A DNA stretch of 64,000 nt from JAGOCV01 sp049445855 (GCF_049445855.1 NZ_JBMSDV010000003.1:647572-711571); one strand, 5' to 3'; positions 32,499-41,705 are shown, numbered from the stretch's first letter. Notes: a model not told the origin generated them from the sequence alone. Numbers and translations are program-made.

Positions 32499-35493
32499 GG
32501 ACGCGTTCTCCTTCTGGATCGACGAACACCGGCGACACCAGCGTGACTTCGCAAGATTGTCCCGACACCGGCGCGACGGCCCGCAGGCCGTGACCGATGC
32601 GCGCGCGACCGCCCTTGACCAGCGCGAGCGCGATCCAGCGGCCGAGCAACGGACTGAAGGCCATCGAGGTGAAGTGGCCCACGCTGGGCTGCACCGAACC
32701 GGAGTACGGCTGGGCAGGGTCCAGCAACTGCGCACCACGAGGCAGTTCCTGTCCGGGATGCGTGGCCACCACGCCCACAAGCTGCAGGCGGTCCGGGTCG
32801 GCCAGGGCCGCTCGCTGCAGTGCGGCCTTGCCGATGAATTCCTTCTTGGTGCTGAGCATGCGGCCCAGACCCAGGTCGTCTGCGGTGGTGCGCCCGTCGG
32901 CCTCGAAGCCGGGTACGAAGAAGCCCTTCTCGATGCGCAATGTCATCATGGCTTCAGTGCCGTAGGGCATGGCGCCCAGGTCTTCACCCGCGTGCAGTGC
33001 GGCCTCCCACATGAAGGACGCGAACCGCGAGGGCACATAGATTTCATACCCCAACTCCCCTGCGAAGCTGATGCGCATCACGCGCGCGACATGCCCCAGC
33101 AGTGTTCCCTGGCGCAGCGACATGTACGGGAACGCCGCATCGCCCGTATCGAAGTCCGGCTTCAGGCGCTCCAGCAACTGGCGCGCCCGGGGGCCTGCAA
33201 CCGCAAAGGCTGCCCATTGTTCCGTGACGGGAGTGATCCGCACGTCGAGTTCCGGCCAGTCGATCTGCAGGCAGCGCAGCAGCTGCGCATGGATGCGCTC
33301 GGCATTGCCAGTGGTCGTGGTCATGAAGTAGCGGTCGGTATCGAGTCGGCTGGTGGTGCCATCGTCGAGCACCGCGCCGTCGATACGCAGCATCACACCG
33401 TAGCGGCACTTGCCCCGCTCCAGTGTCTGCCAGCCGTTGACATAGACACGGTCGAGCAGCGTGGCTACATCGCGGCCCGTCAGCTCGAATTTGCCCAGTG
33501 TGGAAACGTCGGTAAGGCCCACGGCCTGCCGCACGTTGAGTGCTTCGCGGTTGACGGCCTGCTGGTCGGTTTCGCCCACGCGACGGTAGAGTTGCGCGCG
33601 CTTCCATGGCCCGGCCAGCATGAACATCGCACCGGCCGCCACATGCCATTCATGCAATGGCGTGACCCGCTCCGGTGCCGCAAGCCGGCCTGCATGACCA
33701 GCAGCCAGCGCACCGAGCGTGACAGGCACGTATGGCGGCCGGAAAGTGGTGGTACCCCCCTGCGCCAGTGTCTTGCCGGTCAGTCTGGCCACCTGCGCCG
33801 CGCCGACAATTCCACCGGTGCGGCCCTGATCGGTGCCCATGCCGAGCGTGGTGTAGCGCTTGACGTGCTCCACCGAATGAAAGCCTTCGCGGCAAGCGAG
33901 TTCGAGATCGCCGAGCGTCACATCGGTCTGCAGATCAACGAAACGCATTGCGCGACTGCCGGACTTGCGTGGCACATGCAGCACTGCGCCGGGCGCTCGG
34001 GGCGCGTCAGCCGCACCTGATCCCACGGGCGGCGCAAGCTGCACGGCCTTGCCGGCCGCCGCTGCAGCGGCGACGCCCGCTGCATGACCGGCTGAGAGGC
34101 ACGCTGGAAGATCGAACTGGCCGTCGCACGCGCCTGCCGGGCGCAAACCCGAGGCTGCGGCATCAGACGCTGGCCGGAAGGCGCCAATGGATCCGTCGAA
34201 CACACGGCGACCGCCCGTGTGGCTGGCGAGTTGCACACGAGGGTTCCAGCCACCGGACAACAGGAGCAAGTCGCATTCGAGCCGGCGGGTGGCCGTTGTG
34301 ATGCTCTCACCATCGGCCAGCGGGCCCACATGACAACCCGTCACCGCAAGTCGCCCGGTGGCCTCGACCACGCCGTGCCCCTGCAGCCATGTACCTGCCT
34401 GAAGGCCGTCGCCGAGGTGCGAAGGCAGGCCACTGCGCGAATCCACCACCGCGACGATGGAGGCACCGGCACCCGCAAGATCGCGCGCGACCTGATACGC
34501 GCTGTCATTGTTGGTGAACAGCACCACGCGGCGACCGGGCAGCACGCCGAACTGTTGTAGCAGCGTCTGCGCGGCCGACGCGAGCATCACACCGGGCCGG
34601 TCGTTGTTGCCGAAGACCAGCAGTCGTTCGCTGGCGCCGGTGGCCAGCACCGCATCGCGCGCCTGCACAAGCCAGCGCCGCGATCGGGGCGCGGCCGGCG
34701 TTGGCGTCACACCCTGCTCGAGGTTTTCGAGCAACGCGAAAGAGCCGTGGTCATAGCGGGCATAGACCGTGGTCTGTCGCAACACGCGCACGCCCGGCAT
34801 CTGCGCGATTGCTTCGACTTGTTCCCGAACCCAGACGTCGACAGGCAGCCCATCCACCGAGCCAGGTTCATTCAAGGCCTGGCCACCCGGTGACAGGCCA
34901 TCGTCGGCAAGGATCACGCGCAAACCGGCAGACGCCGCTGCGCGTGCCGCGGCAATGCCGGCCACGCCGGCGCCGGCGACAAGCAGATCGGCCGTTGCAT
35001 GCGCATGCTCGTACGCGCCCGTGTCGGGCTGCCTGGCCGCGCGGCCGAGACCCGCTGCCCGCCGGATCACGCTTTCGTAGAAATGCCACGCACTACGCGG
35101 CCACATGAACGTCTTGTAGTAGAAGCCCGCCGGGATCATCGACGAGGCCAAGCCGAGCACGCTGGCCGCATCCAGGCGCACCGAAGGCCAACAGTTCTGG
35201 CTATTCGCCACGAGACCATCGTGGAGCGCCAGCGAAGTGGCCCGGACATTCGGTTCGGTCTCGGCGCCCGTGCCGACCTGCACCAAAGCATTCGGTTCGT
35301 CCACGCCGTTGGCTGCCATGCCACGCGGTCGGTGGTACTTGAAGCTGCGGGCCATCAGCAGCACGCCGTTGGCCATAAGCGCACTGGCCAGTGTGTCCCC
35401 AGGGTGGCCCGGATAGCGCCGCCCGTTGAATGTGAAGTGAATGACGCGTGAACGGTCGATGCGTCCACCGGTGGCGAGGCGGGCCGAAGTCAT
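32491..35493 (-). CDS. soxA: Sarcosine oxidase-type alpha subunit
   Basis: The 1000-residue protein has the full alpha-subunit architecture: N-terminal Fer2_4 fold (FTFNGRRYPG, FKYHRPRGM), an NAD-binding domain with LLVAGAGVAGIAAARAA near residue 170, and a C-terminal GcvT-like tetrahydrofolate domain (ISFAGELGYEIYVPSR). The complex oxidises an N-methyl or cyclic amino acid and passes the carbon to THF as methylene-THF, using electrons stored as H2O2. It overlaps soxD by four bases and soxG by eight. The substrate may differ from sarcosine because of the unusual operon partners. Confidence 0.95.
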   Translation of the reverse strand: MTSARLATGGRIDRSRVIHFTFNGRRYPGHPGDTLASALMANGVLLMARSFKYHRPRGMAANGVDEPNALVQVGTGAETEPNVRATSLALHDGLVANSQNCWPSVRLDAASVLGLASSMIPAGFYYKTFMWPRSAWHFYESVIRRAAGLGRAARQPDTGAYEHAHATADLLVAGAGVAGIAAARAAASAGLRVILADDGLSPGGQALNEPGSVDGLPVDVWVREQVEAIAQMPGVRVLRQTTVYARYDHGSFALLENLEQGVTPTPAAPRSRRWLVQARDAVLATGASERLLVFGNNDRPGVMLASAAQTLLQQFGVLPGRRVVLFTNNDSAYQVARDLAGAGASIVAVVDSRSGLPSHLGDGLQAGTWLQGHGVVEATGRLAVTGCHVGPLADGESITTATRRLECDLLLLSGGWNPRVQLASHTGGRRVFDGSIGAFRPASDAAASGLRPAGACDGQFDLPACLSAGHAAGVAAAAAAGKAVQLAPPVGSGAADAPRAPGAVLHVPRKSGSRAMRFVDLQTDVTLGDLELACREGFHSVEHVKRYTTLGMGTDQGRTGGIVGAAQVARLTGKTLAQGGTTTFRPPYVPVTLGALAAGHAGRLAAPERVTPLHEWHVAAGAMFMLAGPWKRAQLYRRVGETDQQAVNREALNVRQAVGLTDVSTLGKFELTGRDVATLLDRVYVNGWQTLERGKCRYGVMLRIDGAVLDDGTTSRLDTDRYFMTTTTGNAERIHAQLLRCLQIDWPELDVRITPVTEQWAAFAVAGPRARQLLERLKPDFDTGDAAFPYMSLRQGTLLGHVARVMRISFAGELGYEIYVPSRFASFMWEAALHAGEDLGAMPYGTEAMMTLRIEKGFFVPGFEADGRTTADDLGLGRMLSTKKEFIGKAALQRAALADPDRLQLVGVVATHPGQELPRGAQLLDPAQPYSGSVQPSVGHFTSMAFSPLLGRWIALALVKGGRARIGHGLRAVAPVSGQSCEVTLVSPVFVDPEGERVRA

Positions 35494-35816
35494 GGCGCCA
35501 CTCCTTCACTGCCATCCAGGCCACACAGCCGCACTGCCATCAACGTGTTGTCGGTGGTGTTGCGCTCGAGCCGCAGCCATTGCTGGCAGCCCATCGCATG
35601 GAACCACAGTTCGGCATGCACCCCACGCGGGTTGGCCCGCAGGTAAACATGGTCCGTCCACGCTTCCTGCGTCCGGACATCGGGCAACTGGCGCTGGCGT
35701 GCGTCGCCACCATAGCTGAATTCGGAGACGTCACGGGCACCGCAACAGGGACAGGGAATCAACACGGCGCAGGTACTTTCAGTGAAGCCACGGGAACGGG
35801 CCGGAGCCTCGCTCAT
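35490..35816 (-). CDS. soxD: Sarcosine oxidase-type delta subunit
   Basis: From ATG 35816 the 108-residue protein shows the zinc site of SoxD: CPCCG near residue 22, and the later WFHAMGCQQWL with its His and Cys. The surrounding EFSYGGDA, RANPRGVHAELW and RNT match the family. It is a structural subunit of the heterotetramer. It overlaps soxB by 38 bases, more than the few bases seen elsewhere in the operon; an alternative downstream start is not evident. Confidence 0.88.
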   Translation of the reverse strand: MSEAPARSRGFTESTCAVLIPCPCCGARDVSEFSYGGDARQRQLPDVRTQEAWTDHVYLRANPRGVHAELWFHAMGCQQWLRLERNTTDNTLMAVRLCGLDGSEGVAP

Positions 35817-37050
35817 CCAGCGTTCGGCCGGATGCAAAACGGTCCAGCGAGAACGGCGCATTGATCTCGTGCGGTGCGTCGTTGGCAATGGTGTGGGCGA
35901 ACGTCCAGGCCGCACCCGGTGTCGCCTTGAAGCCTCCATAGCACCAGCCGCCGTTGAGGTAGAGGCCGCCCAATGGCATCTTGCCGATGATCGGGCTGCC
36001 GTCCATGGTCATGTCCATGATGCCGCCCCAGGTGCGCATCATCTTCAGTCGCCCGAACGCCGGAAACAGTTCGAGGCAGCCTCGCACCACGTGGTCGATG
36101 ACGTTGGGGCCGCCGCGCTGTGCATAAGAGTTGTAGCCGTCGAGATCGGCCCCCATCACCAACTCTCCCTTGTCGGACTGGCTGATGTAGAAGTGCCAGG
36201 CGCGCGAGATGATCACCTTGTCGAGCACCGGCTTCACCGGCTCGGTCACCATGGCCTGCAGAACATGACTTTCCATCGGCAGGCGCAGGCCGGCCATCTC
36301 GGCCAGCACGCCGGAATTGCCGGCGACGCAGATGCCGATCTTCGGCGCGGCGATGAAGCCGCGCGAGGTCTCCACACCGGTGACTTTGCCGTCTTCACGA
36401 CGTATGCCGGTGACCTCGCAGTTCTGGATGATGTCCACGCCGCGTGCATCCGCTGCGCGTGCGTAGCCCCAGGCCACGGCATCGTGGCGGGCCGTGCCAC
36501 CGCGTTCCTGCAGCATGCCGCCCACGATGGGATAACGTACCTGATCGGAGCAGTCAAGCAGCGGCACTTCGCGGGCGATCTCGTCCAGGTTCATCACACG
36601 CGCGTCGACGCCGGCCAGCCGCATCGCATTGCCCAGTCGCATCTGCGCGGTGAGCTCCGATACGCCGTGCGTGAGTGTCAGCACACCGCGCTGGCTGAAC
36701 ATGACGTTGTAGTTCAGCTCTTCGCTCAGGCCTTCCCATAGCTTGAGCGAGAAGTCGTAGAGGCGCGTGTTGGCCGGTAGCAGGTAGTTGGATCGGACGA
36801 TGGTGGTGTTGCGGCCGGTGTTGCCACCGCCAAGCCAACCCTTTTCGAGCACTGCCACGTTGGTGATGCCGTGCACTTTGGCGAGGTAGTAGGCCGTGGC
36901 CAGTCCGTGCCCGCCACCGCCGATGATGACGACGTCGTACCGAGGCTTGGGCGCCGGGTTGCGCCACACGGGCTTCCAGTCTTCATGGCCGCGCAACGCC
37001 TTGCGGGCGAGATTAAGCAGTGAATAGCGGTCGGTCTTGTGGTCCGTCAT
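35779..37050 (-). CDS. soxB: Sarcosine oxidase-type beta subunit (flavoprotein)
   Basis: The ATG at 37050 overlaps the upstream stop (ATGA). The 423-residue protein is a DAO-type flavoprotein: DVVIIGGGGHGLATAYYLAK near residue 40, LGGGNTGRNTTIVRSNYLL, and GGTARHDAVAWGYARAA, where the His of ARHD is the expected site of covalent FMN in heterotetrameric sarcosine oxidases. It carries out the amine oxidation. Its partners soxD, soxA and soxG follow directly. Confidence 0.95.
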   Translation of the reverse strand: MTDHKTDRYSLLNLARKALRGHEDWKPVWRNPAPKPRYDVVIIGGGGHGLATAYYLAKVHGITNVAVLEKGWLGGGNTGRNTTIVRSNYLLPANTRLYDFSLKLWEGLSEELNYNVMFSQRGVLTLTHGVSELTAQMRLGNAMRLAGVDARVMNLDEIAREVPLLDCSDQVRYPIVGGMLQERGGTARHDAVAWGYARAADARGVDIIQNCEVTGIRREDGKVTGVETSRGFIAAPKIGICVAGNSGVLAEMAGLRLPMESHVLQAMVTEPVKPVLDKVIISRAWHFYISQSDKGELVMGADLDGYNSYAQRGGPNVIDHVVRGCLELFPAFGRLKMMRTWGGIMDMTMDGSPIIGKMPLGGLYLNGGWCYGGFKATPGAAWTFAHTIANDAPHEINAPFSLDRFASGRTLDERGSGPFPWLH

Positions 37051-38246
37051 ACAGTCGCCCAATCGGGATGGGCCTGCGCCCGGACCAGGCCCGCAGCCAG
37101 GTCGGCAACGAGATCACCCGGCTCTTCGAGTCCGATGTGCAGCCGAACCAGTTGTCCGCCGGTCCACGGTCGCAGCGCGCGCTCCGGGCCCGGATAAGCC
37201 GGAAAGACGAGACTCTCGAACCCGCCCCAGCTCGCACCGATGGCAAACAGAGACATGCCCTCTACCATCGCGCGCACCGCAGCTTCAGACTGCGTGCGCA
37301 GCTCGACGGCGAACAGGCTGGCAGCACCTGTGAAGTCACGCTTCCACAGGGCGTGCCCCGCAAAACCCGGCAAGGCCGGATGCAGCACGGACGCCACCTG
37401 CGGCTGCTGCTGCAGCCACTGTGCAATGTGCAGCGCGGCGGCAGACTGTTGCTTGAGTCGCGCACCGATGGTGCGCAGGCCACGCAGTGCCAGATAACAG
37501 TCGTCAGGCGAAGCACACATGCCGTGCAGCACCATGTGCTCGCGCAGTTGCGGATACCAGCGCTCGTTGGCCACCACGAGTCCGAGCATCACATCCGAAT
37601 GCCCCGCGATGTATTTGGTCGCCGCATGGATGGAGATGTCCACACCGTGCCGGAAAGATGCGAAGTGATAGGGCGTTCCCCATGAGTTGTCGAGCAGCAG
37701 CGGGATGCCGGCTGACCGGGCCACCGCGGCGAGCGCCGGGATGTCCTGCACTTCGAAGGTTTGTGATCCGGGCGACTCGGCATAGATGAGTTTCGTCTCG
37801 GGTCGGATCAACCCACCGGGCTCACTCTCCAGGGGGTCGTAATACGTCACCGAAATGCCCAGGCGCGAAAGCCCCTGGTCGCACAGGCGCCGGGTCGGGC
37901 CATACACGCTGTCGACCATGAGGATGTGGTCGCCCGGCGACGCGAACGCGAGGATGGCGGCCGAGATGGCGGCAAGGCCTGACGATGCCACCAATGCGCG
38001 ATGGCCGCCTTCCATTTGCGCCACGGCATCCTGCAGCGCGCGCACCGTAGGCGTGCCGTAAATGCCATAGCTGATTTCCGTATCGGGGTTTTGCCGCGCA
38101 TGCTGCAGCGAAGCCATGTCCGGAAAGCAAATGGTCGAGGCCCGCCAGACCGGCACGTTCACCGTGCCGCCGTGGGCGGTCGGGTTGCGGCCCGCGTGCA
38201 CGGCGAGCGTGTCCGCATGCATTGATTCCCCGGATTTCTCGAGCAT
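37047..38246 (-). CDS. Cys/Met metabolism PLP-dependent lyase (cystathionine beta-lyase-like)
   Basis: The 399-residue protein is a fold-type I PLP enzyme of the trans-sulfuration family, with the PLP lysine in AATKYIAGHSDVM, the YGP motif and DNSWGTPY. ATG 38222, with GGGGA four bases upstream, is a likely alternative to ATG 38246. It is close to cystathionine beta-lyase (MetC) but could be a cysteine desulfhydrase or related C-S lyase. It is the first gene of the sox operon, an unusual partner, and overlaps soxB by four bases. Confidence 0.88.
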   Translation of the reverse strand: MLEKSGESMHADTLAVHAGRNPTAHGGTVNVPVWRASTICFPDMASLQHARQNPDTEISYGIYGTPTVRALQDAVAQMEGGHRALVASSGLAAISAAILAFASPGDHILMVDSVYGPTRRLCDQGLSRLGISVTYYDPLESEPGGLIRPETKLIYAESPGSQTFEVQDIPALAAVARSAGIPLLLDNSWGTPYHFASFRHGVDISIHAATKYIAGHSDVMLGLVVANERWYPQLREHMVLHGMCASPDDCYLALRGLRTIGARLKQQSAAALHIAQWLQQQPQVASVLHPALPGFAGHALWKRDFTGAASLFAVELRTQSEAAVRAMVEGMSLFAIGASWGGFESLVFPAYPGPERALRPWTGGQLVRLHIGLEEPGDLVADLAAGLVRAQAHPDWATV

Positions 38247-38270
38247 GGCTTGGGTCTGAAAAAATCAAGT

Positions 38271-38295
38271 TGTTCGATTAACGAACATTTGTTCG
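38271..38295. promoter_or_regulatory. Three-half-site operator between the sox operon and purU (IclR type)
   Basis: The perfect palindrome TGTTCG-ATTAA-CGAACA (38271-38287) is followed after two bases by TGTTCG (38290-38295). The layout and orientation equal those at 30134-30158. Going minus-strand, a TACTAT hexamer (38303-38298) lies two bases before the half-site, as AATAAT does at the other site, with TTGTCA (38328-38323) as a possible -35 at a wide 19-base spacing. The site should control the sox operon and perhaps purU. Confidence 0.78.
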
Positions 38296-38302
38296 GTATA
38301 GT

Positions 38303-39187
38303 ATGTCACGTTCCCAATCCCGTGACAAGCTCGATATGGCCTTCATCCTCACCCTTGCCTGCCCTGACCGCCCCGGAATCGTCCACGCCGTTTCTGCCCT
38401 GCTCGTACAGCACGGGTACAACATCACCGAAGCCTCGCAAGCATCGGACCGCACGTCTGGTCGGTTTTTCATGCGCGTGGCGTTCGACGCGACTGACGGG
38501 ACCACCGGCAATGCCAATGCACTGCGCCTGGCTGTGGCCACCATGGCCCTGCAGTTCGACATGGCCTGGGAACTGGCGGACACGGCGCATCGCATGCGCA
38601 CGCTGATCCTCGTGTCAAAGCTGGGTCACTGCCTCAACGATCTGGTCTTCCGCTGGAAGAGTGGCTTGCTGCCGGTAGATATCCGCGGCATCGTCTCCAA
38701 CCATGACGACCACGCGAGCCTGGCTGCGTCGTATGGCATTCCGTTCCACCTGATTGCGGTCACGCCAGGCACCAAGGCGCTGGCGGAAACACAACTGATG
38801 AACGTGGTGAAGCAGGAAGGAATCGAGCTGATGGTGCTGGCGCGCTACATGCAGATCCTGTCAGCGGACCTGTGCACGCAGTTGCAGGGGCGTGTGATCA
38901 ACATCCACCATTCGTTTCTTCCGAGCTTCAAAGGAGCAAGCCCCTACCGGCAGGCCTATGAACGCGGCGTGAAGCTGGTGGGCGCCACCGCGCACTATGT
39001 GACGGCCGATCTCGACGAGGGCCCGATCATCGAACAGGGCATCGTGCGCGTGGACCACACCATGAACGCGGACGCGCTGACCGCGCAGGGGCGCGATGTC
39101 GAATGCGCCGTGCTGGCGCGCGCCGTCCGATGGCATGCGGAACACCGAATCCTCCGCAACGACACCAGAACAGTGGTGTTCCGCTGA
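38303..39187 (+). CDS. purU: Formyltetrahydrofolate deformylase
   Basis: The 294-residue protein has an N-terminal ACT domain (LACPDRPGIVHAVSALL) and a formyltransferase-fold catalytic domain with NIHHSFLPSFKG, and ADLDEGPIIEQ containing the catalytic Asp. It hydrolyses 10-formyl-THF to formate and THF. ATG 38336 is an alternative start that would fit the usual family start and leave room for a promoter. It is divergent from the sox operon across a shared operator; PurU is a known companion of sarcosine oxidase because it rebalances one-carbon folates. Confidence 0.93.
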   Translation: MSRSQSRDKLDMAFILTLACPDRPGIVHAVSALLVQHGYNITEASQASDRTSGRFFMRVAFDATDGTTGNANALRLAVATMALQFDMAWELADTAHRMRTLILVSKLGHCLNDLVFRWKSGLLPVDIRGIVSNHDDHASLAASYGIPFHLIAVTPGTKALAETQLMNVVKQEGIELMVLARYMQILSADLCTQLQGRVINIHHSFLPSFKGASPYRQAYERGVKLVGATAHYVTADLDEGPIIEQGIVRVDHTMNADALTAQGRDVECAVLARAVRWHAEHRILRNDTRTVVFR

Positions 39188-39277
39188 GGCTGAAGCAGGT
39201 CATCCCCAATCGATGCCTGACCTCGCTTTTCAGCCGGAGCGAAACAAAAAAGGATTGGATGTCCGGTCCACGCAGCG

Positions 39278-40393
39278 TCAGGCGAACACGCCGGCCGTGT
39301 CCTGCATGCGGGCAGACACTTCGCCCAGATGATGCAGCGTGTCGCCGAAGGTCATTTCCATCTGCGTGAGGCGCTTGAAGTAGTGGCTGCCCACGTATTC
39401 GTCCGTCACGCCGATGCCCCCATGCAGCTGCACCGATTGCTGGCCCACGAAACGCATGGAAACGCCGAGCTGGTATTTGGCGCGCGCCATGGCGCGACGG
39501 CGTTCGTCGGCCGGCGCGTTGAGTTTGAGCGTCGCGTAGTAGCTCATGGAGCGCGCGAGTTCGAGCTGCATCTTCATGTCCGCCACGCGGTGGCGCAGCG
39601 CCTGGAAGCTCGCGATGACCACGCCGAACTGCTTGCGCGTGTTCATGTATTCAACGGTGAGCGCGAGCGTCCTGTCCATGGTACCCACGGCTTCGGCGCA
39701 GAGCGCGGCGATACCGATGTCCACCGCATGTTCCAGCACTGCCTGTCCTGATTCGGTGATGCGCACCGCCGGTGTCTGGCTGAAGGACACTTCCGCCGCG
39801 CGGCTGCCGTCCTGCGTGACGTAGCCGCGTGTGGTCACACCGACAGCGCTGCGTTCCACGAGGAACAGCGCGAGCTTGCCGCCTGCAACGGCGGGTACGA
39901 TGAATGCATCCGCCTGATCGCCGGCGGGCACGATGCTCTTGGCGCCCGAGATGGTCCATGCGCCATCCTTCTGCGTAGCCCGCGTGTCGCAGACGTCGAG
40001 GCGATGGCGCGCGCGTCGCTCCTGGTGCGCCAGCACCACCATAGCCTCACCGCTGGCGATACGGCCGAGCCATGCATCCTTCACGTCCTGCGGGGCGTAG
40101 GAAGAGATCACGGCGCCCGATATGAGCGCCTGCGGCAGCGGCTCCAGCACGATGCCGCGCCCCAGTTCTTCCATGGCCACCATGGCCTCGACAGGACCCA
40201 TGCCCATGCCGCCGTCGGCCTCGGCAATGTAGAGACCGGCAAGGCCGAGGCCCGCGATCTCTTCCCATGTACGCCTGTCGAAGCCGCCTGCCTTCACGGC
40301 TGCGCGCCGGCGCTCGAAGTCGTACGCCTTGTCCACCCACTTGCGCACGGCGTCGCGCAGCTGTTCCTGGTCGTCGGAGAAATCGAAATCCAT
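39278..40393 (-). CDS. Acyl-CoA dehydrogenase, subunit with the HGG motif
   Basis: The start is ATG 40393 (MDFDFSDDQEQL); the longer frame is a shadow. The 371-residue protein has the acyl-CoA dehydrogenase fold, with VQLHGGIGVTDEY near the C-terminus, but no GT-x-E-I motif after it. The partner at 40411 shows the opposite pattern. This division of the FAD site is the pattern of heterotetrameric acyl-CoA dehydrogenases. The gene lies 17 bases after the partner. The acyl chain specificity is unknown. Confidence 0.88.
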   Translation of the reverse strand: MDFDFSDDQEQLRDAVRKWVDKAYDFERRRAAVKAGGFDRRTWEEIAGLGLAGLYIAEADGGMGMGPVEAMVAMEELGRGIVLEPLPQALISGAVISSYAPQDVKDAWLGRIASGEAMVVLAHQERRARHRLDVCDTRATQKDGAWTISGAKSIVPAGDQADAFIVPAVAGGKLALFLVERSAVGVTTRGYVTQDGSRAAEVSFSQTPAVRITESGQAVLEHAVDIGIAALCAEAVGTMDRTLALTVEYMNTRKQFGVVIASFQALRHRVADMKMQLELARSMSYYATLKLNAPADERRRAMARAKYQLGVSMRFVGQQSVQLHGGIGVTDEYVGSHYFKRLTQMEMTFGDTLHHLGEVSARMQDTAGVFA

Positions 40394-40410
40394 GGTGTCT
40401 TCCTCTCGTG

Positions 40411-41601
40411 TCAGCCCAGAACCGTTTGCGCGACGATGTTGCGCTGCACTTCGTTGCTGCCGCCGTAAATCGTGGTCTTGCGATAGTTGAAGTAGGTGGA
40501 GGCCAGTGGTGCGCAATACGCGGCACCCACGTGGTCTCCTTGCCAGCCTGCTTCCATCGCTTCCTGGATGAAGGGCAGGCTGTAGGGGCCGCAGGCCAGC
40601 ATCATGAGTTCGGTGTAGCGTTGCTGGATTTCGCTGCCGCGGATCTTCAGCAAGCCGGCGATGTCCAGCGAATTCTTGCCCGACTTCTCGGCCGAGAGAA
40701 CACGCAGCACCAGCATTTCCAGCGCGACGACGTCGACCTCGAGCTTGGCGATCTCGTCGCGGAAGCGGAGGTCGTCATGCACACCTTCGGACTTCGCGAT
40801 GCGCTTGAGGTGCTCCAGTTCGCGCTTGGCCCTGTTCACGTCGGCAATGTTGGTGCGCTCGTGGCTGAGCAGGTGCTTGGCATAGGTCCAGCCCTTGTTC
40901 TCTTCGCCGATGAGGTTTTCTGCAGGCACTTCGACGTTGTCGAAGAACACCTCGTTCACTTCATGTTCGCCGTCGAGCATGATGATCGGACGCACGGTGA
41001 CGCCGGGTGACTTCATGTCGATCAGCAGGAAGCTGATGCCTGTCTGCGGCTTGCCTTCGGTGCTGGTGCGCACGAGGCAGAAGATCCAGTCACCGTACTG
41101 GCCCAGCGTGGTCCACGTTTTCTGGCCATTGACGATGAACCTGTCGCCCTTGCCGTCACTGACTCGCTCGGCACGCGTCTTCAACGATGCAAGATCGGAG
41201 CCCGAACCCGGTTCGCTGTAGCCCTGGCTCCACCAGACCTCACCGCTGGCGATGCCCGGCAGGAAGCGTTGGTGTTGTTCAGGCGAGCCGAACGCCATGA
41301 TGACTGGCGCCACCATGACGGGCCCGAAAGGCACGATGCGCGGCGCCCCGGCGAGCGCTGTTTCTTCCTCGAACAGGTGCTTCTGCACGGCGGTCCAGCC
41401 CGGGCCGCCGAACTGCTTCGGCCAGCCATAGCCGAGCCAGCCTTTCTTGCCGAGGATCTTGGCCCAGCGCTGGAGATCGTCGCGCGAGAGGCGCAGGGCA
41501 TTGTGGACTTTGTGCGCGATGTCCTTGGGCAGGTTGTCGTGCACCCATGCGCGGATGTCTTCGCGGAACTTCTGTTCCTCGGGGGTGAAAGCCAAGTCCA
41601 T
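40411..41601 (-). CDS. Acyl-CoA dehydrogenase, subunit with the adenine-side FAD motif
   Basis: The 396-residue protein starts with MDLAFTPEEQKFREDIRAW and has the family motifs WSQGYSEPGSGSDLASLKT and, at the end, TTIYGGSNEVQRNIVA, the adenine-side FAD contact. The Q-x-HGG-x-G motif found in ordinary homotetrameric members is not seen; that region reads AYCAPLASTYF. It lies directly upstream of a second acyl-CoA dehydrogenase that carries that motif, so the two probably form one alpha2beta2 enzyme. Confidence 0.88.
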   Translation of the reverse strand: MDLAFTPEEQKFREDIRAWVHDNLPKDIAHKVHNALRLSRDDLQRWAKILGKKGWLGYGWPKQFGGPGWTAVQKHLFEEETALAGAPRIVPFGPVMVAPVIMAFGSPEQHQRFLPGIASGEVWWSQGYSEPGSGSDLASLKTRAERVSDGKGDRFIVNGQKTWTTLGQYGDWIFCLVRTSTEGKPQTGISFLLIDMKSPGVTVRPIIMLDGEHEVNEVFFDNVEVPAENLIGEENKGWTYAKHLLSHERTNIADVNRAKRELEHLKRIAKSEGVHDDLRFRDEIAKLEVDVVALEMLVLRVLSAEKSGKNSLDIAGLLKIRGSEIQQRYTELMMLACGPYSLPFIQEAMEAGWQGDHVGAAYCAPLASTYFNYRKTTIYGGSNEVQRNIVAQTVLG

Positions 41602-41705
41602 GAGGTTTGTCTCCTGAGGAGTGCGGTTTTAGCACGGTCGTGCGTTTGCGGTGTGTCCGAAGGGCGACATGACGCGCGGGTTGGCACGGATAATCCGCGC
41701 CAGTC

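Noticed and set aside
32329..34020. Open frame of 563 codons on the plus strand
   Set aside because: Antisense to soxA; soxA is confirmed by its domain series and operon context.
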